A stretch of DNA of 64,000 nucleotides from Ursus arctos (GCF_023065955.2 NW_026623089.1:33696767-33760766); one strand, 5' to 3'; positions 1-10,329 are shown, counted from the first letter of the stretch. Made by a program: numbers and translations. The notes: generated by a model not told the origin, from the letters alone.

Positions 1-540
1 CAATTTATGTTGACTCACTGTGAGTAGAACCCAGCAGGTAGGCTGGAGAACAGAACAGTGTCTGTGCTTGTAATATTTTTTACATGAAAACATACCCATA
101 TATCTCTCTCTTATGTTTTTGTATGCACACACATATACATGCAGCCTTGTAGAGACTGAGTAGGGGACATCTTGAGTAGACCATGTAATCGTGAAGTAAT
201 ACTAATGATTTAAAAGTCAGAATTTCTCTGATTTTTGGAATACTGTTTGTCATTGGTCGTTCTTACTCGTGTTCTGTTAATATGAACTTGATTTGAGCAT
301 TCGTTGATGGTAGAGAGACTTAGCATGCTTAAAATCAAAGTAAAGCAGCTAAAGTTGCAAAATTGGTTGTGGATCATCATATTGATAAATCAAGTAAATG
401 TGTTACTGTTTAGATGGCACCACAATGGGTTTTGTCATTGGCGTATGGCTCTGAGTTGGGAAAGATTTTTATTCTCATATTCTATAGTTACATTGCCATA
501 GGATTTGGAATGTATCTGATATCTTTGTTTATTTTTAAAA

Positions 541-739
541 TTTTTAAAGATTTTATTTATTTATTTATTTATTTATTTAGAGAGTACAAGTGGGGGAAGG
601 GGCAGAGGGAGAGGTGGAGAGTCCCAAGCAGACTCAGTGCTGCGCTTGGAACCCGACACGGGGCTCCATCTCACAACCCTGCGATCATGACCTAATCTGA
701 AATCAAGAGTCAGATACTCAACTGAGCACCAGCTGCCCC
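541..739 (-). repeat. CAN SINE, antisense
   Basis: It shows a T-rich (TTTA)n head, a purine-rich middle, and the box 'gatcatgacct..ctgaaatcaagagtcag' ending in 'ctgcccct'. This is the reverse complement of a tRNA-derived carnivore SINE. Confidence 0.93.
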
Positions 740-1512
740 TGATGTTTGTTTATTAAAAAAAAAAAAAATCTTTGAATTTACTGATGTAGAGAACACTGAA
801 AAAGTTGAAAGTAAATATTTAAAACAAGTTTGGGTGGGATGGATGACTATTTGGGGTAAGCAAAATATGTGTTACTTGAGATTAATATGTGTTCAATGAT
901 GAAAAGTTGAAAACTGAGTCATATATAGGGTTTTCTGTTTTGTGATTTGGGGATAAGTTTAACTTTCATAAATATGGCCTACTTAAGTAGTTATAATTCT
1001 AGAGTTTAAATGTGGCCATTGATTGGAATCTAAATGGCAGGGTGTAATTCACTCTACTGGGGAGACTTGGTGGACTTCAGCTAACTTGCCACATTATAAT
1101 CAGCTCTAGACTAGGGGGTATATCCTGGCTGTTGGGCTTTAAGATGGTGTTCCACTGAGTCCTGAGACTAAAAGAAAAGTAGTAGAGATGGCCACATTTG
1201 CTTTGTGTCTCCCCTAAAACCCTACCCACTTCTGTTCTGGTACCAAGAGTTGGGTACCAAATCATGAAAATAGTAAGAGTTCTATAATGTCTAAAAATTT
1301 AAATCATGATTCTAGCCTATTTATAAGACTCAGAAACCTCAGTGAAACTGATATGCCTGTTTCTAACTTAAATGTTACGGTCTTCTGCTCTGGCATAACA
1401 GGAACCTTAGGGCCCACGTGATTTGTTCTTTCGTTCTTCCAAAATAAGGTGTATTGCTACAAGTATGGATTTTCATTAAGTAATTTAAATCACTTAGGAC
1501 AACTTATACATG

Positions 1513-2053
1513 CATTTGACCTTTGAACAATACAGGGGTTAGGGTCACCGACCCCCTGCACATCCAAAAACCCACATATAACTTTGGATTCCCTGAAAAC
1601 TTAACTAATAGCCTCCTGTTGACTAGAAGCTTTACTGATTATACAAACAATTGATTAACACATGTTTTCCATGTGAAATGTTTTATATACTATATTCTTA
1701 CAATAAAGTAAACTAGAGAAAAGAAAATGTTATTAAGAAAATCATAAGGGAGGGCGCCTGGGTGGCTCAGTTGGTTAGATGTCCAATTTTGGTTTCAGCT
1801 CAGGTCATCATCTCATGGTCGTGGGATCAAGCCCCACATTGGATTCTGCACTCAGTGGGGAGTTTGCTTGAAGATTCTCTCCCTCTGCCCCTCCCCTGAC
1901 TCATTTTCTCTCTCTCAAATAAATAAATAAATAAATAAATTTTAAAAAAACCATAAGGAAAACACATTTCCAGTACCGTACTGTATTTATTGGAAAAAAT
2001 TCACATATAAGTGGACCCACGCAGTTCAAACCTGTGCTGTTAAGGGTCAACTG
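1513..2053 (-). mobile_element. Tigger2-like DNA transposon remnant interrupted by a SINE
   Basis: The left end is 'tttgacctttgaacaataca' and the right end is 'ttaagggtcaactg', which are inverted terminal repeats of the CAGTTGACCCTTGAACAA type (pogo/Tigger). The interior has 'ttaataacatttt'-like and 'aaaattcacatataagtgga' stretches typical of the non-autonomous element. No transposase frame remains. Orientation is by likeness to the consensus I remember. Confidence 0.8.
1751..1950 (+). repeat. CAN SINE inside the Tigger-like element
   Basis: It starts 'gggcgcctgggtggctcagt' and ends in (AAAT)n then TTTTAAAAAAA. Both sides show an 'aatcataagg' / 'aaccataagg' pair, the likely target-site duplication. 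Confidence 0.93.
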
Positions 2054-2439
2054 TAATTACTTTTTTCTAACTGTTCTTGTTCATTATGCATCCTCAACAC
2101 AACTTACTGCATTTACAAGGCATAGTCGTTAACTTTGGCAAAGCCCTGTGCAAAGACTACCGGGAAACCTGTTGATCATACGAAGCTGGTTTTCCTAAAC
2201 ATGCTGAACAAGCACTACCTTGACATTGGCTCAAGAGTGTCTTAGAAGAGGGGGAGGGGAGAATTAAGGTACTTAAATGAAGTTTTGGGGGCCAAGGTTA
2301 GTAATTGGGTGCTTTTAGGGCAGAAATTAATAAATGATATTTGGGCAGGGATTATTGGTTAAATTTGTAAACTGGTCTAGTTGGTGGGATAGTCAGTGGT
2401 CTTAACTTTGGAATATAAAAATTCAAGCTCAGTTTCTGT

Positions 2440-2790
2440 TAAGCTTGTCTGTAGCCCAATAGAAATAGACAGCAAGGCACATATGATAATTTTGAATTTT
2501 CTAATAGCACATTGACAAAGAAAAAAGAAATAGGTAAAATTAATTTTAATAATATATTGTGTTTAACCTGCTATATCCAGAACGTCATTTCAACATGTGA
2601 TCAATATAAAAATTATTAATTAGGTATTTTACTTTATTTTTTTCATACTAAGTCTTTGAAATCCAGGGTGTATTTGATACTTATAATACATCTCAATTTG
2701 TTCTAGCAATATTTCAATTACTCAATAGCCACATGTAGGTAGTAGCTACTATATTGGACAGTGAAGATATTTTAGAACAAATGGGTCTGA
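2440..2790 (-). mobile_element. Non-autonomous DNA transposon remnant (MITE), antisense copy
   Basis: The ends 'gtagcccaatagaaatagac' and 'actcaatagccacatgtagg' match in reverse complement the copy at 62870-63215. It probably belongs to the hAT group. I cannot name the subfamily with confidence. Confidence 0.65.
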
Positions 2791-3769
2791 ATGAGCTGAT
2801 ATTAAAACAGTTTGATCTTAGATAGTGTATGTTCCATGTCATGATTTGGCAGTTTATCTATATTGGAAATCATAGTATAGTTTTATAATTTGTGGTTTCT
2901 GTTTCATTTTGCACTTTTATGCATAGATCTGTGGTCTTCCATTAGCATGCCATTATTAATAAAACATGTTAGATACAATATGTAATTTATAAGGAGAATA
3001 TAAGAGTTTTCTTGTATACTTGATAGACTACTAGATTAAGCCTTTGCTTCTAGTAGATAGAATGTTTCATCATATTTTCTAAAGCTGTTGAGTTTTTGAA
3101 ACAACAAATATTGCCCAGAAATGGGCAAATAAATATAATGTACCGCCACTGTTTCTATTAATTTTATGTAGTGCTTTCTTTGCAGTTGAGAAAAACATTT
3201 TAAGTGTGTTCTCATTGTTTATCACTGAAGGTATCCCTAGTTTACTATCTTTGAGCTTTTATGCTTACATTTTAAATGAAATTGTTTTTATATAGGATAG
3301 ATGAGTTGTCGACAAAATCATAAAATTTTTCAAGTGAAACGTGTCTTAAAAAGCACTGTATATCCACTGAAGCTTTGTTCATACCTACAGTTTTTCTAAG
3401 TGGCTACAGATTGCTCAATAATTTAGATATCACTCCTTAAAGTGTGTATGTGTGTATAATATTTTTGTTCCTTTCTTTGGTCTTCACAACTTCCCTATCT
3501 TCAATTATTTCAAGATAATCACTGCAGATTTTTCTTATGCCTTCTGTATAATCAGTTCCACTGAGTGTGTGTAGTTGAATGTAATTTATTTGCCACTTGC
3601 TTTTTTCACAGTTCCATAGTTTTAAGCCCGTAAATCATGCCTGACTTTTATGTTGGTTCATCATTATTTCATGAAAACAGAATTGAGGTTCATTCTGGAC
3701 TTCCATACCATGCTATATAACCACCTTACCTTCCTGCACGATAGAGAAGATAGTATTCATTTGCTTATT

Positions 3770-3960
3770 TTAACATTTATTTGGTGTTTGCTTTATACTA
3801 CATAGTGTACTAAGTGCTTTACAAATATTGTTGTCATAACATCCATATGAGGTAGGTATTATTGTTATCCACATTTTTATCGTTATTGTTATTCACATAT
3901 GAGGAAACTGATTCACAGGGAGATTGAGTAACTTGTCCAAGTCTACTGAAATTTGAGTGC
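3770..3960 (-). repeat. MIR/L2-type remnant, antisense
   Basis: It contains 'actaagtgctttacaaatat' and 'gaggaaactgattcacaggg', the antisense MIR-like signature of 'gaggaaactgaggcacagag'. Confidence 0.6.
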
Positions 3961-4204
3961 CTGTGCTGTGATTTACTATCTTTACTTTTACCTAACTACA
4001 GAGCAACAAAGCATTATAATTCTGGCTATCACTGGTCATCCCAGTGAAGAGACTGATTATCTCGTGTGTACAGTTGTGCAAATAGTGAGTTCTGTCTGCT
4101 TTTTCTTTTTTATATTTTCATAGCTTTTCTCTCCTTTTTCCTTCCTCAAATTTACTTTCCTTGAAATTCCTTTTTAATCTTTGCTTTTGGAATATTGTAT
4201 ATAC

Positions 4205-4448
4205 TCCCCCCAAAGTAATAAATAAATCTTAAAAAGGGGGGGGTTGTGGCTGGGTGGCTCAGTCGGTTAAGCATTGGACTCTTGGTTTCGACTCAGGTCA
4301 TGATCTCAGGGTCATGAGACCGAGCCCTGCATCAGGCTCAGCAGGGATCTGCTTGAGATTCTCTCTCTCCCTCTGCCCCTTCCCCCCATGTGCATATACA
4401 CGTGCTCTCTCGCTCTCTCTCTCAAATAAATAAATAAATAAATCTTTA
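4205..4448 (+). repeat. Composite CAN SINE with an extra SINE tail in front
   Basis: A full SINE ('ggctgggtggctcagtcggt' to (AAAT)n CTTT) is preceded by 'aataaataaatcttaaaaa', which is a SINE 3' tail. The pair is enclosed by a 15-bp duplication, 'gaatattgtatatac' at 4190 and 'gaatgttgtatatac' at 4449, with one mismatch. Confidence 0.88.
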
Positions 4449-4636
4449 GAATGTTGTATATACCCTATAGTTTCATTGAATGAGGGTAATCATAACACTG
4501 CCAATCAGCTTGCTTGTTTTTTCCTCCAGAAGGCATAATATATTCCAGCGATGATAGAGTCTGTGCAAAGAGTAATGTGTGTGTATTTATACATAAACAT
4601 GTATTTATGTTTATATATAAAAATTTTTTACATTGG

Positions 4637-4829
4637 AGGGTGTCCGGGTGGCTCATTTGGTTAAGCGTCTGCCTTCAGCTCAGGTCATGATCCCTGAGGT
4701 CCTGGGATCGAACCCTGTGTCAGGTTCCCTGCTTGCCGTGAGGCCGGCTTCTCCATCTCTTTCTGCCTTCCTCTCTCCCTGCTTGTGCTCTCTCTCTCTC
4801 TGTCAAATAAATAAATAAAATCTTAAAAA
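4637..4829 (+). repeat. CAN SINE, sense
   Basis: It has the 'gggtgtccgggtggctcatt' head and an AATAAATAAATAAAATCTT tail. The duplication 'aattttttacattgg' lies on both sides. Confidence 0.94.
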
Positions 4830-4975
4830 AAATTTTTTTTTACATTGGTATCTCACTTTTTAGGCAGTAAATGTTTCCACAACATTTTGGGATTAAAATT
4901 AATTTTGTAAATTGAATCAGTTTAAGAACCTCCAAATAGCTATACCTTAAAAGGAGATCCTACTTCAATTACTTT

Positions 4976-5176
4976 CCCCCTTTTTTTTTAAAGATTTATT
5001 TATTTGAGAGAGAGAGTATGTGGAGGAGAGGCAGAAGGAGAAGGGGAAAGAATCTTAAGCAGAATCTGAGCTGAGCACGAGGCCGCCACTGGGCTCCATC
5101 CCACGATCATGAGATCATGACCTGAGCTGAAATCAAAAGTCCAACACTTAACTGACTGAGCCACCCAGACGCCCCT
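4976..5176 (-). repeat. CAN SINE, antisense
   Basis: It starts with T9AAAGATTTATTTATTT and ends 'gagccacccagacgcccc', with 'caattactttc' and 'taattactttt' as flanking duplication. It faces the sense SINE at 4637 across 146 bp. Confidence 0.94.
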
Positions 5177-5459
5177 TTAATTACTTTTCAGAAGCAAATT
5201 ATTACTTCGTGTTTTTCACTGAATTATTTCCCTAAAATAGAGTTTGACAGATAAATTTAAGTAAAACATTAAGTTTTTTTTCAGTTTTTAATAGGTCTGG
5301 AATTCAGCTTAATGAATAAGCAATATATAAGGAGGTACATTTCTCTTTCATACTCTATTCCCCTCCCCCCCCACACCAGGATGAATGGAAAAATAAAGGT
5401 TAGGCAATAACAGAAACAAGAATTATTAACTGAAAATGATTCTCAACCTAGAGGCAGAA

Positions 5460-5650
5460 GAGCACAATGGTTTTATGGTTCTGAATTGCCTGGGTTTGAC
5501 TCCTGTCTCACATACTTTCTGTGTGATATCTTTGTGCCTCAGTTTTCTCATTTGTAAAATGGGATGATAATAGTATTTACTTCCATAGACTTTTGTGAGG
5601 AGGAAATGAGATAAAACATGTAAAGTGCTTAAAACAGCACCAGGCACATA
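5460..5650 (+). repeat. MIR, sense
   Basis: It contains 'tgtgcctcagttttctcatt' followed by 'tgtaaaatgggatgataata', the core-to-3' part of a MIR SINE. Confidence 0.8.
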
Positions 5651-6244
5651 GCCAGTATTGATCAGTTCTGCTATTATTTAATTCCAAGAGTTTTTGATAG
5701 CCCTGTTGTTGGTTTAATAGGAGGAAGATTCTGAGATATGTCAGAGTGGGATAGGGCATGCTAAATAAGGCTCAAAAGAACACCTTAATGAGATTCATAT
5801 GAGCAAGGGTGTGTGTGAAAATGCTTTATGTGGTGTAAAGTACTCTATAAATAAAAGGTAATAGGAAGAAATTAGATTATTTATAGCTTAGTATGCTGGA
5901 GAGTGAATGTTTGCAGATCTAGCTCAATAGATAATGGTAATATTCCCTTCTAGATCCCCTAAGTTGAATACCAGGAAAAAGATTTAAGGCCTCACATACA
6001 CACAAAAGTCTTTAAAATAAAGTTGGGCTCTTTTGTGGTAGAATATTATTCTGAAATTGTGCTTATTTACATATAAGTTAACCTGATACTGTCCTGTAGA
6101 AAGGATTTGCTAAATTACATCCTTAATGTTAATGTATTCACAAAAAAGTGTTATCTGCTTGTCACCTACATCTAGCCTATATATCCTTTGGAGAATCACT
6201 TCTTGGGTCCTTCCAAATTTCTTGAGGAAGTTGGGCCCAGATGT

Positions 6245-6480
6245 CTGTGCAAGTCACTGTGCCTCTGGCCTTCCTTTTCTGGAAGCCTTTTTGATCTCTC
6301 CATCATTCTTGCTCCCATAATTCCAAGCACATAGCTCTGTCATTGCATTTACCTCATTATATAGTAATTATCTGTAAACTCGACAGCTGGCTTCTGTGGA
6401 TGGAGACTATGCCTCACTTAACTTTTTAATCTTTAATGCCCGGCATATTAAAATTCCCAATAAATCTAAGTGGAATAAAT
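6245..6480 (+). repeat. L2 3' end, sense
   Basis: It has 'ccttccttttctggaagcct', a poor 'cctcacttaac' stretch and 'attcccaataaatctaagtg', the decayed layout of an L2 3' UTR. Confidence 0.55.
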
Positions 6481-6560
6481 GAAGAAAGAGTAAAACAGCC
6501 CTCAGCACCCACGGCAAAATTTTGTTAGCACTAACATTTGAAAGTAATAAAGCTGTTCTT

Positions 6561-6754
6561 CGGGGTACCTGAATGGCTCAGTTGGTTAAGCATCTGCCTT
6601 CGGCTCAGGTCATTACCTCTGGGTTCTGGGATCAACCCCTGCCTTGGGCTCCCTACTCAGTGAGGGGTCTGCTTCTCCCTCTCCCTCTGCTCCTCCCCCC
6701 ACCCGTGTGTGCACGTGCTCTCTCTCTCTTCCCCCCCCAAATAAATAAATCTTT
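6561..6754 (+). repeat. CAN SINE, sense (first of a facing pair)
   Basis: It has the head 'ggggtacctgaatggctcag' and tail AAATAAATAAATCTTT. The target 'aaagctgttctt' lies at 6549-6560 and again at 6755-6766. Confidence 0.94.
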
Positions 6755-6766
6755 AAAGCTGTTCTT

Positions 6767-6880
6767 TTTTTTCTAAGATTTTATTTTTTAAGTAATCTCC
6801 ACCCAGTGTGGGGCTTGAACTCACAACCCCAAGATCAAGAGTCACATACTTTACCAACTGAGCCAGCCAGGCACCCCAAG
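6767..6880 (-). repeat. Short CAN SINE, antisense (second of a facing pair)
   Basis: It shows poly-T, 'agtgtggggcttgaactcac' and an end of 'gagccagccaggcacccc'. The middle is the short form, without the purine-rich part. A decayed third copy of the target, 'aaagcttctt', follows at 6881. Confidence 0.9.
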
Positions 6881-7111
6881 AAAGCTTCTTCTAAAAAATA
6901 TTCGGTGATGTGGACATTTTGGAAATTCTGACTGAATTTCCCTTAATCTAAATTATTGCATTTTACGTTATGATCTCTGAAGTACCTTAAGATAGCATTA
7001 CTAGAATTATACAGGCTTTATTTTAAAGTAAATTTTTTTAACCTTCCACATACCAAATATTTTAATAAATGTAGATGCTTTGCATTTTAGATGCTTTAAT
7101 ATGTTCATCTT

Positions 7112-7357
7112 TTTTTTATTGGAATGGTTGATATACTTCTTTTTTCTTCCCTCAAGATCCATTTATTTATCCTGTAGAGAGAGAGCGCACGTGCATGAGT
7201 GTGTGCAAGTCGGGGAGGGGCAGAGGGAGAGAATCCTAAAGCAGACTCCCCACTGAGCATGGAGCCCAATAGGGGCTGGATCCCATGACCCGTGAGATTG
7301 TGACCTGAGCTGAAACCAAGTGCTGAATGCTTAACCAACTGAGCCACCCACGTGCAC
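7112..7357 (-). repeat. CAN SINE, antisense, with about 40 bp of extra 3' sequence
   Basis: The SINE body runs from about 7155 to 7357. About 40 bp between its own tail and the poly-T at 7112 are not SINE. The perfect 18-bp duplication 'ctttaatatgttcatctt' at 7094-7111 and 7358-7375 encloses both parts, so they arrived together. Confidence 0.88.
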
Positions 7358-7514
7358 CTTTAATATGTTCATCTTAAGTGTGGTAATAATTAAATTGAAG
7401 ATTAGGATAAGGGTTTATAAGTGTTCTTTTCTTCCTGGAATGCTTACATAACAAATAATTTGTGTGTAGATAGCCTTCTTCAAGGGCACCTGATCTATAT
7501 TAAAAACTAATTTA

Positions 7515-7640
7515 ATATTTAGTTTCCTCATCTGTAAAATAGAGAGTGTAATACCTTATAGCACAGTTGTAAAGATTAAAGATGTAAAGATTAAATAAAG
7601 TAATCTAAGTAAAGTTCTCAGCACAGGTTCTGGCATGTAT
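7515..7640 (+). repeat. MIR 3' part, sense
   Basis: It contains 'agtttcctcatctgtaaaat' followed by a decayed 'gcacaggttctggcat'. Confidence 0.7.
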
Positions 7641-8896
7641 TAATCATTATATGGTAACTATGACAATAAATTTTACAAGTTATACACATCCATTTCTCTC
7701 TCCCCAGAGGCAGATTGATGGAGGCAGATTGATGTTTTTATAAACCTGCATTATCTTATATCAGAGATGGGCTGGGCATAAAGGGGGCTAGGGAGTAAGC
7801 CCTGCTCAAATTCAGAAGTCATAAAGCTTTAAAAATGGTTAAGACGGTTTGCGCTTTGACCAAACTATCCTATTATATTTGTTTTGTTACTTAATCTATT
7901 TTTATTACTGGTCTCATCTGGAATCAGAATTATAATAAACTTGAGATGTGGGCTTTTTGTTTGTTTTCCTTTCTCCTTCCATTAGAAGAGAAGGGTTCAA
8001 AAACTGAGAAAAACTGATGTGCTTCTCTTCTTCTGTTCCCAGTCCGTCAACTTGGAGTCAAATTTTTTGGTACTTACCAGGCACCCTGCTTAAAAATAAA
8101 CACTTGTGTACATTGGTGACCTCTTCACTGGTGGCCAGGGAGTGACAGTGAAGAACTATAGCCCATAGCTCTTAATCTGTGTGTACACTGGGCATAGCAT
8201 CACCTTAGTTTCTGAAAGGAGGAAGAACCTTAGCTGCTAGAGCTGCTATAACAGACACATGAAAAGATGCTCAACATCACTCATCATCAAGGAAATACAA
8301 ATCAAAATCACGATGAGATAACACCTCACACCTGTCAGAATAGCTAAAATCAACAACACAAGAAACAACAGCTGTTGTTGAGGATGTGGAGGAAGGGAAA
8401 CCCTCTCGCACTGTTGGTGAGAATGCAAACTGGTGCAGCCACTGTGGAAAACAGTATGGAGCTTCCTCCATACCGTTAAAAGTAGAACTTCCCTATAATC
8501 CAGCAATTGCACTACTAGGTATTTACCCAAAGGATACAAATATACAGATTTGAAGGGGTACATGCACTCCAATGTTTATAGCAGCATTATCAACAATAGG
8601 CAAACTATGAAAGAGCTCAAATATCCGTTGACTGATGAATAGATAAAGAAGATGTGTGTGTGTGTGTGTTTGTGTGTTGGAATATTACAATGGAATATTA
8701 TTCAGCCATCAAAAAGAATGAAATCTTGCCATTTGCAACAACATGGATGGAGCCAGAGTATAATTATGCTAAGTGAAATAAGTCAGTCAGAGAAAGACAA
8801 ATACCATATGATTTCACTCGTGTGGAATTTAAGACACAAAACAGATGAACATATGGGAGGAGAAAAAAAGAAGGAAACAAACCATAAGAGACTTTT

Positions 8897-9022
8897 TTTT
8901 TTGAGTAGGCTTTATGCCCAGTGTGGAGCCCAATGTGGGGCTTGAACTCATGACCCTGAGATCAAGACCTGAGCTGAGGTCAAGAGTTGGGTGCTTAACC
9001 AACTAAGCCACCTAGGTGCCCC
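8897..9022 (-). repeat. Short CAN SINE nested in L1, antisense
   Basis: It runs from poly-T then 'gagtaggctttatgcccagt' to 'agccacctaggtgcccc'. The duplication 'aaaccataagagactttt' occurs at 8879-8896 and 9023-9040 and is perfect over 18 bp. Confidence 0.95.
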
Positions 9023-9221
9023 AAACCATAAGAGACTTTTTAACAATTGAGAACAAACTGAGAGTTGATGGAGGGAGGTGGGTGGGGGATGGGCTAGATG
9101 GATAATGGGTATTAAGGAGGGCACTTGTTATGATGAGCAGTAAGTGTTGTATGTAAGTGATGAACCACTGAATTCTACTCCTGAAACCAATATTGCACTG
9201 TATGTTAACTAACTTGAATTT

Positions 9222-9310
9222 TTTTTGACCAATAGTGAAGTTTATTGAGTGATAGAGTACAATGCTCCCGAAGAGGGAGGGGACCCAAGAGGGTTGCCCA
9301 ACTCACTAGA
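9222..9310 (-). mobile_element. Short retro-inserted fragment resembling the poly(A) end of an ERV LTR
   Basis: Read on the minus strand it has 'gggtcccctccctcttcggg', then 'cactcaataaacttcactat' and a short A-tail. This resembles the R region of a gammaretrovirus-like LTR ending at its poly(A) site. It splits the L1 3' UTR, with 'aactaacttgaattt' on one side and a decayed 'aactcactagaactt' on the other. No protein is encoded. Confidence 0.5.
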
Positions 9311-9411
9311 ACTTAAATAAAAAGCTGAAAAGAAAAAAAGAAAGGATACTTTGTAGCTAGATCATGTTGGCACAGTTTTGCTTTATTGCTTTCATTGTCA
9401 TAGGGCAGTCT

Positions 9412-9607
9412 TTCTTTCCCTTTCTTTCTTTCTTTCTTTCTTTCTTTCAGGGAAGAAGAGGGAAGGGGAGAGGGAGAGGGAGAGATAATCTTAAGCAGGC
9501 TCCATGCCCAATGTGGAGCCCAATACAGGGCTTGATTTCATGACCCTGAGCTCATGAACCAAAATTAAAGTAAGACACTTAAGCAACTGAGCCACCCAGG
9601 TGCCCCA
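9412..9607 (-). repeat. CAN SINE, antisense, with (TTTC)n tail, 70 nt before the ribozyme
   Basis: A run of TTTC repeats at 9412-9448 leads into a purine-rich block, 'ggagcccaatacagggcttg' and 'gagccacccaggtgcccc'. The insertion ends at about 9607; the ribozyme cleavage site is at 9677/9678. Confidence 0.9.
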
Positions 9608-9677
9608 GGACTATTTGCGTAAAAGTAGCTGTGTTTTGCTGCTCAGTTTTTAAATACAAGGATCATAGAGGGTAACA

Positions 9678-9745
9678 GGGGGCCACAGCAGAAGCGTTCA
9701 CGTCGCGGCCCCTGTCAGATTCTGGTGAATCTGCGAATTCTGCTG
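9678..9745 (+). ncRNA. CPEB3: CPEB3 self-cleaving ribozyme (HDV-like)
   Basis: This is the mammalian CPEB3 ribozyme, a 68-nt HDV-like nested double pseudoknot that cuts its own RNA just before its first G. The sequence matches the human ribozyme as I remember it, except that position 30 (9707) is G where human has A. All helices can be paired by eye. P1 is 9678-9684 with 9707-9713 (first pair G-U, last pair C-G). P2 is 9686-9693 with 9738-9745, eight pairs. P3 is 9694-9696 with 9704-9706, closing a 7-nt loop. P4 is 9716-9722 with 9727-9733, a 4-nt loop. The catalytic cytosine equivalent to HDV C75 is C57 of the ribozyme, at 9734. Cleavage would fall between A9677 and G9678. It lies in sense within the intron, 9.7 kb before the next exon, so cleavage would split the pre-mRNA and compete with splicing. 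Activity is inferred from intact structure and family knowledge. Confidence 0.97.
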
Positions 9746-10329
9746 TGTAACTCCTCATTTATCCATTTAAGCCAAACAACAATTGAAATGAACAGGGGCA
9801 GGGCTGACTTTGGTGTTTATGGATATAGGTGTCCTTTGTGGTCTAGTAATAGTTCTAGATAGAAGCTGGAGCATATCCTTTTTAAAATGTGCCTTGGTTA
9901 CAAGTATGGGATAAGCTGGGTCTCTGAAGGACACAGCACATCACTCTAAGATTGGAATCTCTGGAATAAAAAAAAAAAAAACTCCTTAGAAACAATGGGA
10001 GAGAGAACATGCTGTTTGTGGGCAATATGGTTAATAACTGCTGGTAGGTCTCTGCAGGAGTATTAAAGACGTCCTTAGAAATGTAAATGACACATTGTGA
10101 CAAGGGATGGCATTAGTTATTTGACTGGCAGTAGGTTTGCCTCTTGAGCTTTACTACTGTCTGATTTAGATTTTATTACCTGAGTCCTGTTGTGGCTCTT
10201 GAATGGAACAGCTACAGTCAAGACTTTGCCTTCCTTCAGTCATAGCTGAAGAAAGTTACTAGATCTTATGTCCTATACCTAAAATAGACAATTTGCAGGT
10301 AGTATCATAGTTCCTGTTAAAACATTAGA

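Larger units (their letters stand above)
8245..9345 (+). mobile_element. L1 3' end, 5'-truncated, sense, with two nested insertions
   Basis: From 8255 on it reads 'gaaaagatgctcaacatcac', 'aaataccatatgatttcact' and so on, the end of ORF2 and the 3' UTR of a carnivore L1. It closes with 'aataaaaagctgaaaagaaa'. Stop codons and length show that only a dead 3' fragment remains. An antisense SINE (8897-9022) and a short reverse-transcribed piece (about 9222-9310) interrupt it. Confidence 0.9.

Noticed and set aside
4633..4818. Open frame with a peptide similar to frames at 6573, 7105(-), 16985, 23268(-), 23905 and 36793(-)
   Set aside because: All lie in carnivore SINEs; the shared peptide is the translated tRNA-like head, not a gene family.
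8246..8572. 108-residue frame on the minus strand
   Set aside because: It is the antisense of an L1 ORF2 end with no homology of its own.
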